From JAHEME01 sp034435035 (GTDB lineage: Bacteria > Chloroflexota > Anaerolineae > Aggregatilineales > UBA3940), in the NCBI GenBank assembly GCA_034435035.1, contig DAOTXW010000016.1:225628-289627 (forward strand): a DNA stretch of 64,000 bases. The letters run 5' to 3'. Shown here piece after piece: positions 1-7,516 of the stretch. The notes below the pieces were generated by a model. That model was not told where the DNA came from, made no database searches, and worked only from the letters and a program-made list of their open reading frames with translations. Both the position numbers and the translations under genes were made by a program. Numbering within the stretch: position 1 is the first letter of the stretch; every line of letters starts with the position of its first letter.

Positions 1-596
1 TGCCCGCTGAGGAGGTCTTTGCCGACAGCGGCGTCGCAGGTCAGCGGGTGCTGTTCATCGATCCGCAGGTAGTTGAGGAGCGGCTCGAGACTTCCCCCAG
101 CCTGGAGTCCGCCCGGGTGACGGTGCAGTGGCCCGCCCGCGTGATTATCCGCGTCCGCGAGCGCGAGCCGGCATTGATCTGGGAGCAGGGGGGGCAGCGC
201 TACTGGGTCGATCTGAACGGGCATCTGATGGCCGAGCGCCGTGATGTGCCCGGCCTGCTGCGGGTCGTCAATGAGGGGCAGGCGATCCCCTTTCAGTGCC
301 CCGGACCGGCCTGCGCCGATCAGGATGCCATCACGATCGATCCGGAAGTGGTGCGCGGCGCTCAGCACCTCAAGACCCTGCGCGCCAATATCGACTTCCT
401 GTACTACGACCCCGTTCACGGGCTGAGCTACCAGGATGGCCGGGGCTGGCGCGCTTATTTCGGCATCGGCGCCACAATGGACGTCAGGCTGGTGGTCTAT
501 GAGACGCTGGTGGCCTCGCTGGAGTCCCGCGGCATCCGCCCCGTCTACATCGATGTCAGCAATCCCGATGCGCCTTTCTACCGGGTCGCTCGCTAG
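1..596 (+). CDS. ftsQ: Cell division protein FtsQ/DivIB, 5' partial
   Basis: The frame is open to the left edge and ends with TAG at 594-596, so the cytoplasmic tail and the single membrane segment lie outside the window. What remains begins inside the POTRA domain: the pattern of a small loop with GVAGQRVLFIDP, then a V-x-x-W-P strand and the ERxPALIW strand is typical of FtsQ. The C-terminal beta region with VYIDVSNPDAPFY follows. FtsQ is a bitopic scaffold that bridges early and late divisome proteins at the septum. It lies upstream of ftsA and ftsZ in the classic dcw order, with a 178-base gap before ftsA. Confidence 0.9.
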   Translation, partial: PAEEVFADSGVAGQRVLFIDPQVVEERLETSPSLESARVTVQWPARVIIRVREREPALIWEQGGQRYWVDLNGHLMAERRDVPGLLRVVNEGQAIPFQCPGPACADQDAITIDPEVVRGAQHLKTLRANIDFLYYDPVHGLSYQDGRGWRAYFGIGATMDVRLVVYETLVASLESRGIRPVYIDVSNPDAPFYRVAR

Positions 597-774
597 AGCC
601 TGCGATGCCCTCCGGCGGATGAGGCCCATCACCCCCTCCAGATGAGCAGGCTCGCAGCCGATCGCGCCCCGGGTTGAAATACACCCCCGGCAGTGCCTGC
701 TGGCTCAAATGCGCCGACTCTGGCTATACTATGGGCTATCTACCCGCTGACACCTTCTGTATGGGATCGCACCG

Positions 775-2022
775 GTGAGCGCTGAACGCATTGTGGTGGG
801 GCTGGATGTTGGCACAACCAAGGTCTGCACCCTGGTCGGCGAGGTCGGCGAGGGGCGCACCCGCATCCTGGGCATCGGCATCGAGCCCTCGCAGGGTATG
901 CACAAGGGCACGGTCGTCGATGTTGCCCTGGCCACCGAGGCGCTGCGTGCTTCCAAGCGCCAGGCGGAGCGCACCTCCGGTTACGAGATTGGGCGCGCGT
1001 TTGTCAGCATTGCCGGCAAGCACATCACCTCGATCAACAGCCAGGGCGTCACCGGCCTGAACCCCAACCGGGGCGTGGTCTCCCCGGAGGATGTTGAACG
1101 CGCCCTCGAAGCGGCGCGCGCTGTCAGTTTGCCTCACAACCGCGAGGTGCTGCACGTGATCCCGCGCACCTTCACGCTGGATGGCCAGGAAGGCATCCAC
1201 AACCCTCTGGGTCTGCACGCCTACCGGCTGGAGGTAGAGGCGCATATCATCACAGCCGCCTCTTCCGCCGTCCGCAACCTGGAAAAATGCGTCGCGGATG
1301 CCGGCCTGGGCGTCGATCGCTTCGTCCTGAACCCGCTCGCCAGCGCCGAGGTCGTCCTGACTGATGCCGAGCGCGAGTCAGGCGTCCTGGTGGTCGATAT
1401 CGGCGGAGGCACCACCGACCTCGCCGTCTTCATCGAGGGCACGGTCTGGCATACCGCTGTCATCGAGGTGGGTGGCAATCACATCACCAGCGATATCGCC
1501 CATGTCCTCCATCTGCCGACTGCTGAGGCCGAGCGCATCAAGATCGATGACGGTAACGCCCTGCCGGAGGAGATCAGCCGCGACGACATCCTGACGGTGC
1601 AGCCGTTCGGCGAGGACATGCCCACCCAGATCCTGCGCCATGATCTGGCCCGCATCATCGAAGCCCGTGTCGAGGAGATCTTCACCCTGGTCACCCAGGA
1701 GCTCAAGCGGTCGGGCTATGACGGGCTGCTGCCGGCCGGGGTGGTGCTCACCGGCGGCACGGCCGCCCTTCGCAATATCCGCCACTCGGCCAGCCGCGTC
1801 ATGAATCTGCCCGCCCGTGTCGCCGTCCCGGAGGGCATCACCGGCCTGACCGATCGGCTCAACAGCCCGGCTTATGCCACTGCCGTCGGTCTGCTCCGCT
1901 TCGCGCACCGCATCGATGCGCTCGGCGGCTCCGGCGAATCCGGGGGGCGCCGCCGTCGGGAGGGCGGCCCCGCGGTCGGCAAGATGGTCACGGATTTCCT
2001 GTCGCGCCTGCTGCCCGATTGA
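775..2022 (+). CDS. ftsA: Cell division protein FtsA
   Basis: This is a 415-residue actin-fold ATPase that tethers FtsZ filaments to the membrane. Visible family motifs are the phosphate-1 loop GLDVGTTKV near residue 10, the phosphate-2 loop VVDIGGGTTDLAVF near 205-218, and the adenosine motif VVLTGG near 322. The FtsA-specific 1C (SHS2) domain lies between the first two. The last residues, KMVTDFLSRLLPD, form the amphipathic membrane-targeting helix after a flexible Arg/Gly linker. The start is GTG; no strong ribosome site precedes it. A TATACT hexamer at 725-730 in the ftsQ-ftsA gap may serve as a -10, but no good -35 was seen. Confidence 0.95.
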   Translation: MSAERIVVGLDVGTTKVCTLVGEVGEGRTRILGIGIEPSQGMHKGTVVDVALATEALRASKRQAERTSGYEIGRAFVSIAGKHITSINSQGVTGLNPNRGVVSPEDVERALEAARAVSLPHNREVLHVIPRTFTLDGQEGIHNPLGLHAYRLEVEAHIITAASSAVRNLEKCVADAGLGVDRFVLNPLASAEVVLTDAERESGVLVVDIGGGTTDLAVFIEGTVWHTAVIEVGGNHITSDIAHVLHLPTAEAERIKIDDGNALPEEISRDDILTVQPFGEDMPTQILRHDLARIIEARVEEIFTLVTQELKRSGYDGLLPAGVVLTGGTAALRNIRHSASRVMNLPARVAVPEGITGLTDRLNSPAYATAVGLLRFAHRIDALGGSGESGGRRRREGGPAVGKMVTDFLSRLLPD

Positions 2023-2041
2023 GAGCAGTACTGACGGGCAG

Positions 2042-2070
2042 TTGCGCGATTTGTGTCTTTCTCATACACT
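2042..2070 (+). promoter_or_regulatory. Candidate promoter for ftsZ
   Basis: TTGCGC at 2042-2047 and TACACT at 2065-2070 are separated by 17 bases. Transcription would begin near 2077. This argues against translation from the earliest in-frame ATG at 2076 and favours the start at 2205, or possibly 2124. It would let ftsZ be expressed independently of ftsA. Confidence 0.4.
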
Positions 2071-2204
2071 GGTGAATGCTCGGCGGCAAGGCCGGGCCAC
2101 TTCACTATCGGGATGATGGATTCATGATCGATGATTCAGCTTCGGCACAGCCCATGCGCCCGGCCCCGGCTGCTCAGCCCGGGGACGACTCAGGAGACCG
2201 GCCC

Positions 2205-3335
2205 ATGACCAACCACCTGCCCGGCAAGGGCTCTTACGCCAGCATTAAGGTGATCGGCGTCGGCGGAGGCGGCAGCAATGCCGTCAACCGGATGATCCAG
2301 GAAGGGATGCCCGGCGTCGAGTTTTTGACCATCAATACCGATGCCCAGGCGCTTGATACGTCCCTCTCCCGCGGCAAAGTCCAGATCGGCAAGAAGCTCA
2401 CCCGCGGGCTTGGCGCCGGCGGCGATCCGGAGATGGGCCGCAAGGCCGCCGAAGAATCGCGCGAGGAGCTGGCGCAGGCTATTGCCCAGCCCGATATGGT
2501 CTTCATCACCGCCGGCCTGGGCGGCGGCACCGGCACCGGGGCGGCTCCCATCATCGCGGACATCTGCAAGAAGGCCGGCGCGCTCACCATCGGCGTGGTG
2601 ACCCGGCCCTTCAGCTTTGAGGGCCGCCACCGCGAGCGCACCGCCGCCGAAGGCACCGAGCGCCTCAAGAATGCCGTCGATACGCTCATCGTCATCCAGA
2701 ATGACCGCCTGCTCAAGATCGTGGACAAGCGGGCCAGCCTGCAGGAAGCCTTCAGCATGGCCGACGATGTGCTCCGGCAGGGGATCCAGGGCATCAGTGA
2801 GCTGATCACGGTGCCCGGTCTGATCAACCTCGACTTCGCCGACGTGCGGGCCATCATGGCTGAGGGCGGCGCGGCGCTGATGGCGGTCGGCGTGGCCGCC
2901 GGCGAGGAGCGGGCCCGTAAAGCTGCCCAGATGGCTATCACCAACGAGCTGCTCGATGTCACCATTAACGGCGCCAGCGGCATCCTGTTCAATGTCACCG
3001 GCGGCCCCGATATGAGCCTGTTCGAGGTCAACCAGGCCGCCGAGATCATCCGCGAGACCGCCGATCCCAACGCCAACCTCATCTTCGGCGCCGTTGTGGA
3101 TGAGACGATGGGTGACAACATGCGTGTCACCGTCATCGCCACCGGCTTCGGCCAGATCCGCACCGCCCGGCCTCGCTATGCCGCAGGTGTCCCGACCGTC
3201 GCGCCTCAGCAGCTTCAACGTCCCCTCGGAGGGGACGACGAGTCCCCGACCTCGCCGCCCGCCTCGGGCGCCTACGAGGAGAGCAATCTCGAAGTGCCGG
3301 CATTCCTGCGCCGTCGCAGCCGTGACAGTCAGTAG
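2205..3335 (+). CDS. ftsZ: Cell division GTPase FtsZ
   Basis: FtsZ is the tubulin-like GTPase that forms the cytokinetic ring. The protein shows GVGGGGSNAVNRM at the N-terminal nucleotide site, the tubulin signature GLGGGTGTGAAP, the T7 loop NLDFADVRAIM, and the conserved C-terminal peptide LEVPAFLRRR that binds FtsA and other partners. The start at 2205 gives 376 residues and has AGGAGA seven bases upstream. Earlier in-frame ATGs at 2076 and 2124 would add 43 or 27 low-complexity Pro/Ala-rich residues and have poorer sites. The gene ends the division cluster; a strong terminator follows and the next gene is convergent. Confidence 0.96.
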   Translation: MTNHLPGKGSYASIKVIGVGGGGSNAVNRMIQEGMPGVEFLTINTDAQALDTSLSRGKVQIGKKLTRGLGAGGDPEMGRKAAEESREELAQAIAQPDMVFITAGLGGGTGTGAAPIIADICKKAGALTIGVVTRPFSFEGRHRERTAAEGTERLKNAVDTLIVIQNDRLLKIVDKRASLQEAFSMADDVLRQGIQGISELITVPGLINLDFADVRAIMAEGGAALMAVGVAAGEERARKAAQMAITNELLDVTINGASGILFNVTGGPDMSLFEVNQAAEIIRETADPNANLIFGAVVDETMGDNMRVTVIATGFGQIRTARPRYAAGVPTVAPQQLQRPLGGDDESPTSPPASGAYEESNLEVPAFLRRRSRDSQ

Positions 3336-3359
3336 CCTCGCCGGACTGCCAGAACTTTT

Positions 3360-3394
3360 GCGCCCCCGGCGTTCCTGGGGGCGCTGATTTTTTT
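3360..3394 (+). terminator. Rho-independent terminator after ftsZ
   Basis: GCGCCCCC (3360-3367) pairs perfectly with GGGGGCGC (3377-3384) across a nine-base loop, and seven T residues follow at 3388-3394. It sits between the convergent ftsZ and the leftward gene ending at 3405. Confidence 0.85.
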
Positions 3395-3404
3395 CCACCA
3401 GCCG

Positions 3405-4433
3405 CTATTCGTTCTCGAACAACATGCGCTGGGGGTACACCAGCCGCTCGGGCCGGTAGGATCCCAGCTTCAGCACCCGATGGTTCGCCCGTTCAAAGTC
3501 GCGGTGCAGGTCGGCCAGCAGCGTCCGCTGCGCGGCGGAAGGCTCCTGCGTATACAGTGCGATGGTCGTCGTATAATCGCCCGGCACGATGCTCAGCCAC
3601 CGATTCCCTTCGATCTGTGTGCTGCGCTCGCGCAGCTCGCTGGCTCGCAGCCGGGGTTGTGCCAGGCTCCGCAGAATCGGTATCAGCAGCTCCTGCTCCA
3701 GGTTGAAGCTCCCCAACTGCCGGATGAAGCTCCCCCTGTGGTTATCGACCAGTACGGCTCCGACAATGTGTGCCGCATATTGCTGTCGCAGGTATCCGGT
3801 GTCTCCGCTGGCGGTCATGCCGACCTGCCAGGCGGTCGAGCGTGGATCGGTCGACCGGATGCGCTCGATCAGCGCTCGCTGCTCGGCATAGCGGGTGTAG
3901 ATGGCCTCGAACTGCGCATGATTGATCAATCCCTCGGAGAATTCCGCTGCGACCAGCGCCATCTTGTGCTGCAGGTGCTGCGCCGCGATCGCTGCCTGCC
4001 GGGCGGCGATCTTGGTCAGCAGCGGGGTTGTGCCTCGCTTCTCCATCTCGTTGATATCACGGTAGGTCAGCACGCCGGTGCCATCCGCCCGCTGGGGGAT
4101 CAGATCAGGCGGCAGGTCCGGGAAGTACAGCGCCGAGTCCTCGTCTCGCGGCGGGGGGGGAGGAGCGCTGTGCTGCGTCCCCAGCAGGTGGGGGCCGTCC
4201 ATCCGCCTTTGAAGCGCCTGCCGCCGGGCCGCCAGCTGCTCCATGAGCTTGCGTTCTGCTGGCGTCAGCGGCACGTCGTTCTCAGGCTGGGCATCAGGCG
4301 ATTCCGGAGGCTCATTCGGCTCCGGGCGTTCGCGCTGTACGCGGCGCAGCAGCGAGCCTGCAGCCGGTGACACCGGGTAGGGGGCATCGTTGGCGGCGTC
4401 TTCGTCGTCTGATCGCGGAGGAGGTTCGTGCAT
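3405..4433 (-). CDS. Uncharacterised 342-residue protein, acidic/Pro-rich N-terminus
   Basis: I do not recognise a named family. The first about 110 residues are charged and Pro-rich, look disordered, and contain a helix LTPAERKLMEQLAARRQALQ. A helical, probably coiled-coil stretch follows at about 130-200. The C-terminal third alternates hydrophobic strands and helices (AAHIVGAVLVDN, RWLSIVPGDYTTTIALY, then a long helix) in a way that resembles roadblock/longin-like modules. That resemblance is an inference only. No signal peptide or membrane segment is seen. It ends convergently with ftsZ. The ATG at 4431-4433 follows a TATAAT about 30 bases upstream. Confidence 0.7.
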   Translation of the reverse strand: MHEPPPRSDDEDAANDAPYPVSPAAGSLLRRVQRERPEPNEPPESPDAQPENDVPLTPAERKLMEQLAARRQALQRRMDGPHLLGTQHSAPPPPPRDEDSALYFPDLPPDLIPQRADGTGVLTYRDINEMEKRGTTPLLTKIAARQAAIAAQHLQHKMALVAAEFSEGLINHAQFEAIYTRYAEQRALIERIRSTDPRSTAWQVGMTASGDTGYLRQQYAAHIVGAVLVDNHRGSFIRQLGSFNLEQELLIPILRSLAQPRLRASELRERSTQIEGNRWLSIVPGDYTTTIALYTQEPSAAQRTLLADLHRDFERANHRVLKLGSYRPERLVYPQRMLFENE

Positions 4434-4465
4434 AATGGTCCGTCCAGGGGATCCGCACCAGACGC

Positions 4466-4471
4466 ATTATA
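4466..4471 (-). promoter_or_regulatory. -10 element for the 3405-4433 gene
   Basis: On the minus strand this is a perfect TATAAT placed 33 bases before the ATG. No convincing -35 hexamer lies at the right spacing. Confidence 0.35.
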
Positions 4472-4513
4472 GCGACCCAGCCTCGCGGCATTTATGAAAA
4501 TTGTGTGAAGATA

Positions 4514-5926
4514 TCAGTCCGTTCCGGCGCCGTGGTTGGGAAATGTGGTCTGACGGGCGACGATCGCCGCCTCGTCGTGCCAGTGTGAACGCAGCTCGCC
4601 GATCAGGTACAGCGAGCCGGTGCAGACGATCAGATCATCCGGCGCGGCCATCCGCAGCGCGTGCGCCAGCGCCTCTGCCGGGCTGCCCTCTGCGATCACC
4701 TCCGGCACGCCCGCCTGACGAACCAGCGCCGCCAGTTCCCCGGCCTGAATCGCCGGCTTGCCCCGGACATGCGGCGCCGTCGTGATCACCGTGTCGGCCA
4801 GCCCGGCCAGCCGCTGCACGATCGGCGTGGCCGTCTTGGTCTCCAGCATGCCCAGCACCAGGATCAGCCGCCGGTAGTGGAAGATCGTCTGCAGCGCGGC
4901 GACCAGCGCCCCGATCTTTTCCTCGTTGTGCGCCCCATCCAGGATCACAGCCGGCTCACGCTGCATCATCTCGATCCGCCCGGCGAACCGCACATCGGCC
5001 AGCCCGCGGCGCAGCCCCGCCTCGTCCAGCGCCAGCCCTTCCGCCTCGGCGTACACCTCCAGCGCGGCCAGCGCCAGGGCCGCGTTGCCCAGTTGATGCG
5101 CGCCCAGCAGCCCGACCTCCAGATCCTCCAGCCGCAGGGCGGGGCCGTGGTAGGAGAGCCGCCCGCCCCGGTCGCTCAGGCTGATCGGCTGGTAGGTGAC
5201 CTCGCGCCCGATCCGTACCAGCCGGGCGCCGCAGCGGCTGGCCTCGTCGGCGATCACCGCCATCGCCTCCGGCGGCAGATCGCCCACCACGGCTGGCACG
5301 CCTGGCTTGATGATGCCGGCCTTGTGGTACGCGATCTCGCCCAGCGTGTCGCCCAGCACCCGCACATGATCGTAGTGCACGGTGCTGATCACGCTCACCC
5401 GGGGCGTCAGCACGTTCGTCGCATCGTAGCGTCCGCCCATCCCCACTTCTACCACCCCGATCCGGCAGCCCCGGTCGGCGAAGTGCCGCAGCGCCAGCCC
5501 CAGCCAGGCCTCGGCGTAGTGCGGGCGCCCCAGCGCGGGGTGATCAGCCTGCAGCCGGGCGATGGCCGCCATGACGCGGTCGATCAGCGCTGGCACCTCA
5601 TCGCCGCGGATCAGCGCTCCGTTCACCCGCACCTTTTCTAGCGGAGTCTGGAGATACGGCGAGGTGTGCGTCCCGGTGCGCAGCCCGCCGGCCAGCAGCA
5701 TCGCCTCGCACAGCATGGCCACTGACCCTTTGCCCGATGTACCCCCGATGTGTATCGTGTCAAATGCCTGCTGGGGATCGCCCAGATATTCCATCAGCCG
5801 GCGCGTGCGCTCCAGCCGCTGGGTGAACTCGGCCAGCCGCTCCTCCGGGTCGGCATACGACTCGGCCTCACGGGTGATCAGCGTCTCGATGCGCCGCAGT
5901 GCCTCATGCAGGGTGGGAATGTCCAC
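4514..5926 (-). CDS. folC: Folylpolyglutamate synthase / dihydrofolate synthase
   Basis: This Mur-ligase-type ATPase adds glutamate to folates and may also join dihydropteroate to glutamate. Motifs from the N-terminus: P-loop GGTSGKGSVA near residues 61-70, HTSPYL, EVGMGGRYDATN, the metal-site segment STVHYDHVRVLGDTL, KAGIIKPGVP, and LDGAHN in the central domain. The GTG at 5924-5926 has AGGAAGG at 5931-5937, a much better site than the ATG at 5984-5986, and gives 470 residues. An extended -10 promoter lies immediately upstream. The aminotransferase at 38970, if it is PabC, would act in the same pathway, but the two genes are unlinked. Confidence 0.92.
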   Translation of the reverse strand: MDIPTLHEALRRIETLITREAESYADPEERLAEFTQRLERTRRLMEYLGDPQQAFDTIHIGGTSGKGSVAMLCEAMLLAGGLRTGTHTSPYLQTPLEKVRVNGALIRGDEVPALIDRVMAAIARLQADHPALGRPHYAEAWLGLALRHFADRGCRIGVVEVGMGGRYDATNVLTPRVSVISTVHYDHVRVLGDTLGEIAYHKAGIIKPGVPAVVGDLPPEAMAVIADEASRCGARLVRIGREVTYQPISLSDRGGRLSYHGPALRLEDLEVGLLGAHQLGNAALALAALEVYAEAEGLALDEAGLRRGLADVRFAGRIEMMQREPAVILDGAHNEEKIGALVAALQTIFHYRRLILVLGMLETKTATPIVQRLAGLADTVITTAPHVRGKPAIQAGELAALVRQAGVPEVIAEGSPAEALAHALRMAAPDDLIVCTGSLYLIGELRSHWHDEAAIVARQTTFPNHGAGTD

Positions 5927-5967
5927 GCGTCCTTCCTGACATCCGAGTCGGTCGCCACTTTGCCGCG

Positions 5968-5976
5968 ATTGTAGCA
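5968..5976 (-). promoter_or_regulatory. Extended -10 promoter for folC
   Basis: The minus strand reads TGCTACAAT, an extended -10 (TG-n-TACAAT), about 40 bases ahead of the GTG start. It starts just beyond the terminator of the upstream gene, so folC is probably a separate transcript. No good -35 is seen, as is common for extended -10 promoters. Confidence 0.5.
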
Positions 5977-5980
5977 CAGG

Positions 5981-6015
5981 CCGCAAAAAGCAAACCCCGG
6001 CAGGGCGCCGGGGTT
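5981..6015 (-). terminator. Terminator of the Cys-rich protein gene
   Basis: Reading leftward, a perfect nine-base-pair stem (5993-6001 with 6007-6015) with a five-base loop is followed by TGCTTTTTG. It separates the gene at 6042-6797 from folC. Confidence 0.8.
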
Positions 6016-6041
6016 CTTCTCACAGGGGCAGGCAGACGGGG

Positions 6042-6797
6042 CTACGGGAAGCAGGTGTTGCCTGTGTGGTACCCGTCGCAAACCTCGTAGTAGTAAGTCG
6101 AGGGACCGCACTTGCAGCTCTTGCCGCCGCCGCCCGGCTCCTCGGTGGGGACGATGCCCTGGCAGATGAAGGCATCCCAGCACACGCCCCCTGCGCAGGA
6201 CAGCCCGTTGCTGCACACGCCGCCCGGCCCGCAGGGAGAGCCGCAGGCGCTGGACACGTTCTCATTGTCGCACACCACGTCGGTGCAGCTGCAGCCCTCG
6301 CCCGGGTCTGCCTGGCCGTTGTCCAGGCACAGGCAGTCCTGCGGGCACAGGTCGCTGTTCTCATTCGGGTCGCAGACGTTGTTGCCGCAGAACGGCGGCG
6401 GGTCGGTGACGACCACGGTGACCACCGGCGTGGTCTGCGGCTCACGGGTGGGTTCGTCGGTCGGTTCGTCGGTCGGTTCGTCGGTCGGTTCGTCAGTCGG
6501 TTCGTCGGTCGGTTCGTCAGTCGGCTCGTCGGTCGGCTCGTCGGTGACCTCCTGCGTCGGCGGCTCGGTCTCCACCACCGGCGGCTCGGTGACCTCGACC
6601 GTTGCCTCCTCAGTGGCTTCCTCGGTGGGCTCCTCGGTGGGCGCTCCGGGGATCGGGATCACCCCGGCCACTGCCAGCCCGGCGCCCAGCAGCAGGCACA
6701 GCAGCACCAGGATCAGCGGGATCAGCAGTACGGGGCGCTTCCGTTCATCCTCGGGATCCTGCTGCCCTTCCAGTTTCTCAATATCCAGGTCTGACAT
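6042..6797 (-). CDS. Membrane-anchored Cys-rich surface protein with DEPT repeat stalk
   Basis: The 251-residue product has a charged cytoplasmic N-terminus of about 23 residues, then one membrane helix (about 24-46, Leu/Val/Ile-rich). A Thr/Glu/Pro stalk follows, including eight TDEP units, and the exported C-terminal domain of about 100 residues holds more than 20 cysteines. The Cys pattern CGNNVCDPNENSDLCPQDC and CSNGLSCAGGVC suggests a disulphide-knotted module like small Cys-rich repeats in other secreted proteins. The stalk type resembles linkers of cell-surface proteins in Anaerolineae-like bacteria. AGGAGG precedes the ATG by four bases. Function is unknown; display of a protease-resistant knob is an inference. 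Confidence 0.8.
   Translation of the reverse strand: MSDLDIEKLEGQQDPEDERKRPVLLIPLILVLLCLLLGAGLAVAGVIPIPGAPTEEPTEEATEEATVEVTEPPVVETEPPTQEVTDEPTDEPTDEPTDEPTDEPTDEPTDEPTDEPTREPQTTPVVTVVVTDPPPFCGNNVCDPNENSDLCPQDCLCLDNGQADPGEGCSCTDVVCDNENVSSACGSPCGPGGVCSNGLSCAGGVCWDAFICQGIVPTEEPGGGGKSCKCGPSTYYYEVCDGYHTGNTCFP
6450..6545. repeat. 12-bp tandem repeat encoding (TDEP)n
   Basis: About eight copies of a 12-base unit, with scattered T/C and G/A third-position differences, encode the Thr-Asp-Glu-Pro stalk of the 6042-6797 gene. The unit is prone to copy-number change. Confidence 0.9.
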
Positions 6798-7149
6798 GTT
6801 TCCTCCTCAACCTCTGGCGATACATCACTAAAACGGTATTAGGACATCACTCCTCTAATATAATAGACCAATGCTGATGCGCCCGCAAGCCAGGCACAGG
6901 AGACCCCTCCGCAGGAGGCCCTCCGCTGCGCTCTGCTGGATTCCCGGTTCGCCGCCCGCCGGGTTGTGCGCCGGTTGGTGTGCACCTTAAAGATTTCCCC
7001 ACCTGCGAACGTTTTAAGGTTCCCCCGCATGGCCGCGATGGCGCAGGGATGGCTTCCATGCTAGGATATTGGCACCTTCAATCAGCTGGTCAGGCGCCCT
7101 GGGTAGGTGCCCGGCCAGACCAGTCAGCAATCTCGAACAGGGGAGTTTG
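6798..7149. other. Intergenic region between divergent genes
   Basis: These 352 bases hold the ribosome site of the leftward gene next to its ATG, and an AT-rich patch around 6830-6866 that includes TATAAT-like hexamers on both strands. TG-C-TAGGAT at 7059-7067 may serve the rightward NrdR-like gene. I looked for a cobalamin riboswitch B12 box and for NrdR boxes ahead of nrdJ and saw neither. Confidence 0.5.
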
Positions 7150-7437
7150 ATGAAGTGCCCTTACTCCGGCGCGATGGATTCGTGCGCCGTGGAGACGACA
7201 CCCGATTCAACGCACGCCGGCACCCGCCGCCGCTTCACCACCCTGGAACGGGCGCTGGCGGGGCTGCGACAACCGGGCGTCGGCATGGAGGCCCGGATGA
7301 TCGAGCCAGCGGCGCCCGGGCTCTCCAGCCATGACATCGGCTGCAGGGTCATCGCTGGCCTGGCTGAGCGGGACCCGATCGTCTATCGGCGCTGCGCCAT
7401 CGTTTTCCTCGGCCTGGAGGATCTGCCGGCGGTGTAG
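7150..7437 (+). CDS. Shrunken NrdR-like protein upstream of nrdJ
   Basis: The 95-residue frame starts at an ATG with AGGGGAG five bases upstream. It begins MKCPYSGAMDSCAVETTPDS, close to the NrdR opening MKCPYCGxxDSxVxDTRP. It continues GTRRRFTTLER, as in the RRRxxCxxCGxRFTTxE zinc-ribbon end, and finishes SSHDIGCRVIAGLAERD, then IVYRRCAIVFLGLED, matching the last helix and strand of the NrdR ATP-cone. The second Cys of the first zinc pair is Ser, the second CPxCG pair is absent, and the KxDGRxExF nucleotide-binding part of the ATP-cone is gone. Normal NrdR is about 150 residues. It is either a decaying nrdR or a reduced, nucleotide-blind derivative, 79 bases upstream of the reductase that NrdR normally controls. 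Confidence 0.65.
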   Translation: MKCPYSGAMDSCAVETTPDSTHAGTRRRFTTLERALAGLRQPGVGMEARMIEPAAPGLSSHDIGCRVIAGLAERDPIVYRRCAIVFLGLEDLPAV

Positions 7438-7516
7438 GGCGAGATCGATCGCCGGCCGGGCCGCCCATCGACGACCGCTGGCCATCGGCCGCTTATTGCT
7501 CAGAGGAGTTTGTACC

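Noticed and set aside
6450..6545. Tandem repeat as CRISPR array
   Set aside because: The 12-bp units are directly adjacent without spacers and encode TDEP in frame.
7331..7516. Upstream extension of the nrdJ reading frame
   Set aside because: The extra 62 residues overlap the NrdR-like gene, are not reductase-like, and the ATG at 7517 has a far better ribosome site.
6798..7516. Cobalamin riboswitch or NrdR boxes ahead of the class II reductase
   Set aside because: I searched for the B12-box core and the palindromic NrdR box by eye and saw neither.
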